This document shows positions 10,931-22,200 of a stretch of 64,000 bases of DNA, one piece after another. Where the stretch lies: positions 58,223,510 through 58,287,509 of the forward strand of contig CM018043.1 in NCBI GenBank assembly GCA_008638375.1. Direction: 5' to 3'. The translations under genes were made by a program, and so were the position numbers. This stretch comes from Nyssa sinensis. Lineage: Eukaryota > Streptophyta > Magnoliopsida > Cornales > Nyssaceae. Under the pieces are notes generated by a model. The model did not search any database and had not been told where the DNA came from. It saw nothing but the letters and a program-made list of their open reading frames with translations. Each line of letters opens with the position of its first letter. Within the stretch, counting starts at the first letter, position 1.

Positions 10931-13900
10931 ATGGAGTTCGAACCATTGGGCATGGGAACCGACGTGATTGAATTCGACATGATGGGGATCGGAGATGATG
11001 CCGTCGACATCGAGGAGCATCCAGTTGACGATGACGACGACAAAGCCATCATCGACGTTTCTTACAGTGGTGTCGGCGGTGTTGTTGCCGGCGAACTTTA
11101 CATTCCTGAAGGCGACACGAATCTTGAACCCTACGAGGGCATGGAGTTCGAATCGGAGGAGGCCGCCAAGGCCTTCTATAATTCGTATGCCCGGCGGGTT
11201 GGGTTCAGCACCCGCGTCAGCATGTCTCGCAGGTCGAGGCGCGACGGTGCCATCATACAGAGATCATTTGTGTGCGCCAAAGAGGGGTTTCGCGTCGAGA
11301 AGGAGAAGCCTGGGCGTGACGGTGCCAGGGTCAAGCGCCCGCGTGCTGAGACCAGAGTTGGCTGCAAGGCCATGCTCGTCGTCAAGATTCAGGATTCTGG
11401 TAGGTGGATTGTTTCCGGATTCGTCAAGGAGCATAACCACGAGCTTGTCCCACCAGACAAGGTGCATTGCCTCCGCTCTCACCGCCATGTTTCTGGTGCG
11501 GCAAAGTCCTTGATTGATACCTTACAGGGTGCTGGCATTGGCCCAAGTGGCATTATGTCTGCGCTGATCAAGGAATATGGTGGAATTAGCAATGTTGGGT
11601 TCACTGAGCGTGACTGTAGGAATTACATGAGGAGCAGCAGACAGAGAACTCTTGGAGGAGACACACAGCTCCTGTTGGACTACTTGAGGCAAAAGCATTC
11701 TGAGAACCCGTCATTTTTCTATGCTGTGCAGGGAGACGAGGATCAGTGCATGAGCAATATCTTCTGGGTTGATCCCAAGGCGAGAACCAACTATACCTAT
11801 TTTGGTGATACAGTAACATTCGACACCACTTACAGGTCGAACAGGTATAGATTACCCTTTGCACCTTTCACTGGAATAAACCATCATGGACAGCCCGTGT
11901 TATTTGGTTGTGCCCTCTTGATAAATGAATCGGAGGCATCCTTTGTGTGGCTATTTAAAACGTGGCTTGAGGCAATGTCTGGTCGGCCTCCAGTCTCGAT
12001 CACCACTGATCACGATCGAGTGATTCGCATAGCCATTATGCAGGTTTTTCCTGAAACCCGTCACCGCTTTTGCAAGTGGCACATCTTTAAAGAATGCCAA
12101 GAGAAGTTGTCCCATGTGCTTTCTGAACATCCAAATTTTGAAGCAGAGCTTCATAAATCTGTGAACCTGACTGAATCCACTGAGGAGTTCGAATCTTGTT
12201 GGCTATCCTTCATTGATAGATATGATCTTGGGGAACATGAGTGGCTTCAAACAATTTATGCTGATCGCCGGCAGTGGGTCCCAGTATACTTGAGGGATAC
12301 ATTCTTTGCTGAAATGTCTATAACACAACGTAGTGATAGCATGAATTCTTACTTTGACGGATATGTAAATGCGTCGACGACTCTCCAGCTGTTTGTTAAG
12401 CAGTATGAGAAGGCTCTGGAGAGTCGCTATGAGAAAGAAGTTAAGGCAGATTATGACACCATGAACACTGCCCCAGTGCTTAAGACTCCATCTCCAATGG
12501 AGAAACAAGCAGCCGAGGCTTACACAAGGAAATTGTTTATGAAGTTTCAAGAGGAGTTAGTGGAGACCCTTGCTTTTTTGGCAACCAAATTTGAGGATGA
12601 GGAAGCAGCTACCACATATCAAGTTGCTAAATTTGGGGAAAATCATAAAGCTTACTTTGTTAAATTAAATGTTCGAGAAATGAAAGCAACTTGTAGCTGC
12701 CAGATGTTTGAGTTCTCTGGCCTTCTGTGTAGACATATATTAACAGTTTTTAGGGTGACGAATGTTCTTACTCTACCGTCTCATTATGTTTTAAAACGGT
12801 GGACAAGAAATGCTAAGAGTGGTGTCATGTTGGAGGAACGGACTAGCGATTTGTCGAATAGTTCACGAGAATCTCTAACAGTCAGATACAATTTTCTTCG
12901 TCACGAGGCCCTTAAGTATGTGGATGAAGGTGTGAAGACTGTTGACATTTACAATGTGGCAATGGATGCTCTGCGGGAAGCTGCAAATAAAGTTGCATTT
13001 GCAAAAAAGAATGGTGGGAGAACTGCTCATGTCAATGGAACCAGCAAAGAAGTCAGAGCTACTCATGACAGTCATGCAAATGATACCCATGGGGTTCATC
13101 AATGGGGTTTGGAACAACCCCTATCTGTGGTGAGTACTTTTTTGGTTATCTTAGTTTAATCAATTGCTTCCATGTTTCCTTCTTTCAGCAATATTACTCT
13201 ATACTTGTTTTTGCATCCTTCGTGCTGTTTCCTTAGCATCTGATGTGTTTTTTAATTTTTATATGTTCTTTAAATGGACCAAGTAGAACTTTGTCCTAAA
13301 TGAGCTTGAAGTAATGAGTCAGAGTTCTGTTTGTTATCAAAGTTTCATTGAACTGAGTATATTGTGATTCTATCATATATAATGAAGAACTTCATGAATG
13401 ATACCCAACCTCTTCAAAGTAAATGACAAATACTTATTTGAAAATTGGTAGTAGTATTAAATAGTTTTTGAATTGTTTTGACTTATTACTTAATTATTCT
13501 CGATTTCTTTTCCTTGAAATTACTGTTCATGCTGACTTCTTGTTTTTCTTTTTCTTTTCTAGAAAATAAAAAACTTACTCTTGACTTTCTTAGTCTTGCT
13601 AAATGCTGTACATTTCCAGAGTTCCTAATGTGGCAGTATATTTATGTTTTCGTCTTACTTTTTGTGGCCTGTCCTGAGTCTTAAATCCTTGCTTTCAACT
13701 GTAATAGTACTACTCCCATATCAGCAAGTCCAGCAAGTCACAGGGCTTTGCACTGTATTAGTATGTATATATCACAGGGGTTTGCATCTCTCTCCCCTCA
13801 CCAAAAAAAAAAAACTGAGCTTCCATCTTTTTAATATTTAGGATCTTTTGCGTAAAAGAGATGCTTTCTCAGTTAATAAGAATTAATTGGAGAAAAGTAT

Positions 13901-14089
13901 AATCTAAAATTTTTATTAGCTGTTTCCTTTTTTTTTTTTTTTGGTGGGGGGGGGGGGTGGTTGGTTGAGTCAGTTGCTAAATGTCTAACAAAACTCTCTA
14001 GCAACTTGATTGCTCTCTCAGTAATTTTGTGTGGCAAAACCTAGTTGCTTGTGTCTAAAATTCCCTAAAATTTTTATTAGCTGTTGCTT

Positions 14090-14120
<31 letters not shown>

Positions 14121-17100
14121 TATGGTTGGTTGGGTCAGTTGCTAATTAGTTTGTTATTGCAGCGGCCAAATTCTCTAATGCAAACATTGTGCCATTTTGT
14201 GGCAGAAACAATCTAATCAGATTCGTTCAAAGATCTCAATATTCCAAATCAGTGGCCAATTGTTATGGCCATCTTTGTTCCATCAATAACCACCAGCAGG
14301 TTTAATGAACTGATACTGGGTTTTGAGATTAGAGGGAAAACAAGAGAAAGATGGGATAAGAAAAAGTGGAGCTAGAGCTTAGGGTTTTTCTGCTTCATAG
14401 TATCTTATGCATCACTGAAGCCTTATTTTAAACACCAAAAATGCCTTTAATATGTGAAATTGGGACACCATCTTTTACCAGTGGAAGACCACCATAATAT
14501 CCTCTTTAATAACCCTGCCCCTTAAGTTGGGTTACAAATATTACACAAACCCAACTTGCTCATAGTGCTCCAAATGCAAGAGCTACTAATTATCTGTGTG
14601 AGAATACTTCCCAGCTGGTTCTTATTTCTACAGGAGAATAGAGCCAAAGCAAAGCTAGCTTTTCCTGGATTGCCAATATACTTTTACATGCCAAGTTATA
14701 ATTGCATTATATTATGGGCTGTGATAACAGTGGCCTTTTCTTCTCAACTTAAATTCATGTAATCAAGGAGCAGCACCCAACTTCTTCATGAGTATCCATA
14801 ATCACCACTCCTTAGTGATCCATTATATAAACCCATCCTTTGCACTTGACCCGGACACAAAAATATCTGCTGTTCCTCCAAGTTATACTGATCTCTTATC
14901 ACTAGTAGATTTTATCCTGTTTGTCATTGTATATTGATGTTTAATGTACAAATCTAAATATTTATCCAAAAAAAAAAAAGAGAAAAAGGAAAACAAAATT
15001 CTAAATATTTATCCATAAATACAATTCTTTTTTCCTGAAAATGACTGGAGATATCAAAACACCCTGTTTACTGCGTTAGGATGAGAATTCTTGTGTTGTG
15101 GGCATGCATTTAGCTCAACATGTTATTGGGACGAGCGATAGTGGTAAAGAGATAAGTTGTCTCACAAATTGTTGTCTGGCTCCATTTAAAACTATTGGAG
15201 ACTTTACAAATCTCATGTCTTATACTTCTAAGGCCTAGTAAAATTCAAAATAACCATTCTGTTGCAGTTTAAACTGTTAAAATTCCTTAAATTTGGTGGA
15301 TGGTTGCATCAAACATAGATTTTTTCAAACTCATGAGAATACTCTCTAGGGTTTACACAGCTAATGATGAAGTTGTATCATCAATTTTACCTCTGTTTGC
15401 TAGTGATGGATGCTATATCAGAGTGCGGTGCTCTATTCTTTTCTTTCCCCAGTAACCATTTAACCTAATTTGTTTGCTAATAAAAATTTTGATACCAAAT
15501 TGGTTTGATGGATGATATTCTAGGGCTTGCAAACAAGAGGAAAAAGTGGGAGAAAAAAAGATGGAGCCATATTGCTTGTTACTTACCTTTTAAAATAAAA
15601 ACAAACAAACAAATGCATTTGTGAGAAGTTAGAGGTAGCATTGTTTAAAGATGATATGAAGGGAAGTTGTTTAGGATCCTTTGGACATTCAGAACAAGAA
15701 CCGACACTGGCAAAAAGAGCTGATTTGGTTTAAGTTGAAGGGGATTAAAGGAAAGAAGAAAGATGTGGGCTAAGAAGTAAGGCCATGACAGAATAATTCA
15801 TGTGAGCCAATTATCTAATTATGGATGTGGCTGTGGAAAGAGCTAAATTATAGAAAGAGGATTTGTGCAGCTGACACAAGTAGTTCCTCAAAAAAAGGGA
15901 GGGAGCTCCCCTCCCTTCCTACCACTTTTGAGAGGAAGGAATGTAGTGGGCTGGATGGCCGGGCTTTTCCTTCCCTTAATTTCCTCCCTCCATTTCCTCC
16001 TATAGTCCTATGAGACAAACCACATTTGTTTTGGATTAGATCTATGATCTTTAGGAGTCAGTGTAGCTATCTTATGGTCCTATAATGTTTGGCATGGACT
16101 CTAGCAAAACAATACTTTAGAGGGGGAAAACATATTAGACTCTTTTAAGAAGAACACGGAACACTGAAATTAAAATTATCATTTAATTTGAGAATTTTAA
16201 TTTGAGCAACACCCTCACCAAATCAATTTAGAAAAATAGAATGATTTTATGTTGCAATGTCAAAGATCCTCCTTAAAATTTTAATCTCATATGCTTTTTC
16301 ATTGTAAAATTAAAATTGAATCTTTTTTTTATCTCGTTTGCTTGATGTCATACTAAATAGTTCAATTATATTTAGATTGTTGTACATATTTTAACACTCT
16401 AAAATTAAATTATTATCTATACTAATAAGAAGGTGATAATAACAAAACTAATAATATATTGAATGGGGTGTTAGCATTGAAGATCACAAATCTCTTTAAG
16501 TAGACCTTGTATAGGGCCGTTGCTTGGACTAGTGATAAAAATTTAGGTTGTACAAGTGTGAGAATGTAGGTTCAAGTTTGAGGGCAGTAGTTTCTAGAAG
16601 TTAGGACAGTCCACCACTTCAAACCCCCACACAGGCAGGACAAATGCTGTATACTGACAATTTTTAGTTGTTTAAATGGGTAGAGGAGAAACATAGAAAA
16701 CAACAAAATGAGAGCTATATTCAGTGAATTTTGATCCTACAACAGACTTATGTTTTAAAATGTTGCAAAGTATTGTGAAAAGGGGGGCGGGGAGGGAGTG
16801 AAAAGAGATTAAGGGACAGTTCCGTGAGGGTAACATAGTTATTTGTGGGAGAAAAATTTGGGGATATATAACTTTAGTGCGAAATATTCGAAGGTGAGAG
16901 AGAGAGAGGGAGAGAGAGTGAGCACATCATTCTCTCCTAATAATTCCCATATCCTGCAGTGGCTGAAGTTTTGTGCACTGCCTTTTTTACGGTCACTCTT
17001 GCGAAAAGGATGGTTTATAGAAAATAATTTTTTTTCAATTACACTCTGCTGATTATGATTATTATCATTTTATTTTGAGGATAAATTATATGTACCAGTG

Positions 17101-17406
17101 CAGATGGTAATGATGAATTAATGTTGTGGTTGTGCCCCTGCATCTTAATCTGACAGTTAATCTATGTCATGTATGAGTGACTTTTTTCATTTTATTATTA
17201 AATTGTTCCTAAACAAATGCATTGAACCACTTTTGTAGGATGCCCAAGACCGGAAAATACAGAAACTATCCCGTCAGCTGGATCGTGCTCAACGAAAATG
17301 TGAAGTATATCGCGCCAACTTACTTTCAGTTTTGAAAGACATTGAGCAGCAGAAACTACAGCTGACTGTTAAAGTCCAAAATATTAAGTTAGGTATGAAA
17401 GACTAA
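10931..17406 (+). CDS. FAR1-RELATED SEQUENCE (FRS5-like) transposase-derived transcription factor
   Basis: Member of the FHY3/FAR1 family, nuclear regulators domesticated from Mutator-like transposases. Coding exons are 10931-13129 (733 codons) and 17239-17406, giving 788 residues. The start is the first ATG in the open frame. Domains in order: acidic N-terminus (residues 1-60); FAR1 DNA-binding domain (about 67-170) beginning YEGMEFESEEAAKAFY and ending with the HNHEL zinc-ligand motif (H168); MULE transposase-like core with DTTY (D298), TTDHD (D360) and CKWHIFKECQ; and SWIM zinc finger CSC...CRH (from residue 588). The short last exon encodes a helical segment (RKIQKLSRQLDRAQRKCE) that ends VQNIKLGMKD, as I remember for the FRS5 branch. 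The intron (13130-17238) is unusually long; reading into it adds only nine residues before a stop at 13157. Assignment to FRS5 rather than another FRS is less certain than the family. Confidence 0.92.
13905..14150 (+). repeat. Two-copy tandem duplication with poly-T/poly-G tracts
   Basis: CTAAAATTTTTATTAGCTGTT followed by a T run, a G run, GGTTGGTTG(A/G)GTCAGTTGCTAA occurs at about 13905 and again at about 14064, a step of roughly 160 bases. The G run is about 12 bases in the first copy and about 22 in the second. Such TnGn tracts are prone to slippage and to sequencing error. Confidence 0.75.
16513..16640 (+). repeat. Possible degenerate tRNA-derived SINE
   Basis: GGCCGTTGCTTGGACTAGTG resembles an A box, and GTAGGTTCAAGTTTGAGG, about 40 bases later, resembles a B box. 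The spacing suits a pol III promoter. No target duplication was identified, so this rests on the two boxes only. Confidence 0.4.
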
Positions 17407-17434
17407 TAAATAATATTCTAATGAAACGACAGTA

Positions 17435-17469
<35 letters not shown>

Positions 17470-18143
17470 AAAACTGGTTCTTGATGATTTAGGCATTGAG
17501 TGAGAGTGTTTAATTTGTGTTGATAGGGGAGAGATCTTTCACTCCAAAGAAAGTTGCTGCTCTTTGCCTATCAACATGGCTAACTTGGATTTAGGCCTGC
17601 CAGTATTAGGATTCGGCTTGATTTTGGCCTCTGTTTCAACTCAAAATTAAAATTTTCCCAGGGCTCACGTACATTGCAACCTATTTGTCCATGTCCCCAA
17701 ACCCTTCAAACTCAAACTCTGGTTTGTTGTGTGAAGACAAAAATTTTAACCGCCTCATCTCGATGTAGTTTCACTAAATTTTCTTATATAAATAACAGTA
17801 ATGCGACACTTCAATTGTCAATAATGTTTTAAGTGGACATGTGTGATACAATACTACTAATAAAAATGACAACGTGACAGATTTGATGTTTGAGAAGAGG
17901 TTCCTCCTCACCCCTACTTTATTAAAAAAATAGCATTTCCTATTCCTACTCGGTCCGCTCCCCCCAAATCCCATTTAAAATTTAATTTTTTAATTTTTAA
18001 AAATTAAAACTAATCAATTAATATTATTAAAAATATAAATTTATATTATTTGCAAATAATATATACGTAAATATTTAATGAAATAAGAACATATTAAAAA
18101 ATATTTATATAATTTAAATATATAATAGGAGTGAGGCTAGGTG
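17407..18143. other. FRS 3' flank
   Basis: Starts with AATAAATAAT straight after the stop codon, a possible polyadenylation signal, then a (TCTCTG)/(CT)n run at 17434-17470. No gene recognised. Confidence 0.5.
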
Positions 18144-18594
18144 CAAGGCCGGCTCAAGTATAAGACTGAAAAGAAAGAATAGCTTTAGATCCCATTTACA
18201 AAGAATATTTCAAATTTTATGTCTTTTTAGATTAATTTAAACAAGAAGTATAAAACCAATAAAAATCTAATTACAAAAAATAACAAATTTTATGTTTTTG
18301 TATATTAATCCAAATACAAGACGAATACAAATCTAATTACAAATATGAAACTCATATGTCTATTGGTTAATCCAAATTATTCGACCCAATAAAAAATCAA
18401 TAAAATTCTACTTAATAGAAAATGCTCCAAATTTTATATATTTGTTATAATTCAAGCTAAAAATTTAAGATTAATAAAAATTTAATCCTTAAATTACATT
18501 TTTATTAAAAACTAATTATTCTTACGTCTTAAAAACAAAAAAATTCTCATTTATAATTATCGCTTTATGCCTCAAATAATCTTAAACCAACCTG
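18144..18594. mobile_element. hAT-type MITE, 451 bp, with 8-bp target duplication
   Basis: The left end CAAGGCCGGCTCAAG and the inverted right end CAGGTTGGTTTAAG form terminal repeats that pair through most bases. They are flanked by GCTAGGTG (18136-18143) and ACTAGGTG (18595-18602), an 8-bp target duplication with one mismatch, the size expected for hAT elements. The interior contains about three degenerate copies of a CAAATTTTATGT...ATTAATCCAAA...AATCTAATTACAAA motif and no coding capacity. Confidence 0.75.
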
Positions 18595-19230
18595 ACTAGG
18601 TGGGAATGGAACAAAAAGATACCTTCTCATTGCCATCTCGAACCCATATCAGATTTTAATATCTTTCTTCAACCCCACCCTATCCTGTTTATTTTTTTCT
18701 TTTCTTCCCAATCTTGTCTTATTAAAAACAGGACAAAACAAATTGTCATCCCTAATCACTAATAACTATCACTACTACTACTACAATAATGTAATATTAT
18801 CACATGAAAACTCAATCAGAAAATAAATGAATGAAAAGACAATGCTGCTAAGATCTTGTTTGCATCTATTAGATTTTTTTAAAGTTGTGTGTTTTGTTTG
18901 AAGAAAAAAGTGATTGAAATAAATAAAAATGCAATTCCTAAAAGATGCATAGCTCTTTGTAGCATTGTCCTGAATGAAAACGTCCAAACCTTCACAGTAT
19001 TAATCACTTCCCTGCCCCCTTTTTCATCAACCATCATACTCAAGTCACAACTGCTTAGTTGGAAATATATAATTGCTGACTTTTGATGTTCAACTAAGGC
19101 TCGTGTACATTGCACCACAGTCACAACTTCACGCCAGGGAAGGCTTTTATTTTCCTAATAATTAACATAAAAACATAGGGAGATGGGGATGCATGGGGAT
19201 GCATGGGAATACAAGTTAAAGAGTTCCCCA
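18595..19230. other. Intergenic DNA between FRS and DGAT2 (convergent genes)
   Basis: AT-rich sequence including the presumed 3' UTR of DGAT2 on the minus strand (below 19231). No reading frame worth calling. Confidence 0.5.
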
Positions 19231-22200
19231 TCAAAGTATTCTCAATTGAAGATCAGCATGCCCAACCCTTGCTTTGTGCCTTTCAAACAGATCTTGAAGT
19301 GCTTCAACAAACTGACTGTGTACTTCAGCAACCTTCAAATCAGATCAAAGAGGGGGAAGAAAGTCCCAAAAAAAAAAATTAATCCTCTCTCAAATATTGC
19401 ATAGCCCTATCAAATGACATAATTACAAGTAGTCGGCAATTTAAGATAAAATAACACCTAATTTTGATGAATGAAAGAAAAGAAATTTCTTATGTACTAT
19501 TGAGTCAGCAAGCTAAATAAGTTCATATTTGACATTTTCCTTTTTTCTAATCCTCTTCTTTACTCTAATTGCCTCCTCAAACATGCAATCTAAGTAAGAG
19601 CCATTTGGATAATCAGTGCATGCCCATCAGGAACGCTCATCCTTTGTCTATGAAAAGTATTTGCAGTAAAATCAAACCATAATCTGTGCACAGTGTCATG
19701 TTCCCAAGATGGAAATGGATAGGCACGAGAATGTCTCGATGCCTAGACACACAGACATGGCCATTGAGCATGCAAATGTGTGTGTGTGGATTGATCTGTA
19801 TATAAGTTTGTGTATCTGTAAGTGAAAGAGAAGCAATTAGAGTAAATAAGTTTCCTGTGTTCATAAGTAAAGGTGCATTCTTTAAGTGCCCAAACTGCAA
19901 TTAGAAATGGAGAGACTGCAGGGATTGTATCAACAAGTGTCTGACACACCAATCATTGTCAAGGGCAATTGTAGTATAAACTTAAATTTAAATGCACAAA
20001 TTCCCAAGACATTTTAGTGATCCATCCATTAAAAAACATAACATACACATTGTGTGTAGATGGTATAATTAGTATCATTACCTCTTCTGTTGTGGGTTGT
20101 GGATTTGTCTTGAGCTGAATTGGTGTGCCAACCACCACATGCACTGGATGCTGGAAGGGTAAAGGCGATCTGCAAGATGAGAACCATGAGCTAGAGTACA
20201 AACAATTCCATGAAACTGTCTGGGGGATAAGTAAATGTGGAAGGCCTTGATGTAAAGATTTGCATATAAATGTAGAGAGATCTCTTTTATAACAACATCT
20301 TAGCAGCAACTTGCGCCCACCTCGACTAATCCCACGGTCCTGAAGTTAACAACTGGGCAAACCTCCAGTGGCCCTAAGGAAGACTCGAATTCGAGACCTT
20401 TGATTTTAATCCTCAAGTCTTTACCACTCGGCAAACCCCTTGGGGAGAGATCTCTTACAATTGCATTTGAAGGCGACAGGCACATATGCCACTAATTTTT
20501 AAGTCACTGAACCTTTCCCATTTGGCTAGTTTGAACAAATATAATGTCAAAAAAATATGATCCAAAACTTTGACACTAGATCTCATGTTAGATGCTCAGA
20601 TGAAAGAGACAACCCCCACCCAACCAAAATAAACACACACACACACACACACTGGCCAAGAGAAGGGTGTTTATTAGAAGGATGTGGACAAGGGCTTGTC
20701 CATCCCCATAAAGGGGTGCCTACCCAGAGTTTGGATCAACAGTCCAAAAAACCCTCATAATGAAGGAGAAAAATTTAGTAGGAAGGCAGTCCCACAATAC
20801 TGAAATCACAGTGGCAGTAGCATGGATGCTACAGGTCCCACTGGATTCCCCCCCCCCCCCCCACCGCAACCCACCCACCAACCAAAAATAACACCACAGT
20901 GCCTGTAATCCAAACAGCAAAGTTTTTGCATCTTAAACAGGGATTGGTTAATTTTTTTATCATTGTCCTTTAGGTACAGTTGAAAATCAAATAAAAAGGT
21001 TTCTTATCAAAACAGATAAATAAATTTAACATACCCAAGGATTCCCCAGAAGTACATTGGGGAGAATTTAACAGCTCTAGAAATTTGCAGCGCCAGTTTC
21101 CCACTGGGCTTCCACCACTTATAGACGTCCGACTGCAACACAATTGAGACATAGAAAAGGAAAAAGAATTGATATAACATTTTTATCCCTACCAAACAGA
21201 AAAAATTAAAAAATTACTTTATGGTGGGAAAAGGGCATTAAGTGGCAAGAAAAAAATTAATCAGGAAGATTAATGAAGAAAATATATATAATGCAAGATC
21301 ATGACGGGTAGTTTTGATGATAAGCTCAAGCATTAGACATGTCAGGTCATGGAAAAGTTGCAACACACCCAACTCCAAGAGTCACAGAATCAGAGACACC
21401 AGCATTGCGGGGGAGAAAAGTGCACAAGGGGCAAGAAGAAAATCAACTGACAAGATTAATGAAGAAGAAATATATATAATGCAGGGGTATGAATGGCAGT
21501 TTAGTTGCTAAGCTAAAGCAATAGACATGCCAGGCCATGCAAAGGCTGCTACAAACTAACTCCACAGGGTCGCACAATCAGACACCAGCATGAGCATGCA
21601 CAAGATAGCATAGAATAATCAAACACATGTGGTGCACAAAATAGTTATTACAATGAGAATGTTAAGCCTGGTCAACTTTATGTCCTAATACTTGGAAAGG
21701 GGGACATAAATGGGAAGAAAAGAAGTACCTGACCAAAGCAAAAAACTGGAACCAGGGGACAGCCCCTCTCCATAGCTATGCGTACAAATCCTCTTCTTGC
21801 CTTAAGGAAGAGAACCTAAAACAAATAAAGAATAATTTACCAACAGAGGAAAAATCTGGATTTTTTTTTGGTAAGTAATTTTTTCTTTTTTCTTTTTCTT
21901 CAAAGAATAACCCGCCTCTCAGAATCAAGGTGGAACCAGGAACAGGGAACGAGTCATTGTTGAATAAGCCGACTAAGCTCCTTTCTGTGTAGGATGGATA
22001 GTTCATCTCCTAACTTTCATTAGGTAGGAACAGGTTACAGCCACATTAGAAGCAAGCGGCAATGTAATTCTTATTGGCAAAATTTGGTGGGGTGTAGGGG
22101 GTAAGGCAATGGGTAGTTCCACCCTTGACTGATAGAATTGTCGTGTACAAAATATTAATATATACAAAACACAAGAGACTCTTAAGTTATAAGAGTTAAA

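Larger units (their letters stand above)
13130..17238 (+). other. Long FRS intron with repeats
   Basis: Donor GTGAGT at 13130 and acceptor TTTTGTAG ending at 17238. The 4.1 kb hold a tandem duplication with T and G homopolymers (about 13905-14150), a short G-rich/GA-rich part near 16780-16920, and a SINE-like stretch near 16513. No other gene was recognised on either strand. Confidence 0.7.

Noticed and set aside
10995..11513. 172-codon plus-strand frame overlapping the FRS gene
   Set aside because: Lies wholly within the FRS exon in another frame; the FRS frame has clear domains, so this is a shadow.
14450..14900. CCCCTTAAGTTGGG...CCCAACTTGCTCATAG text reminiscent of a retroelement fragment
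   Set aside because: Only a short resemblance from memory, with no LTR, coding block or boundary.
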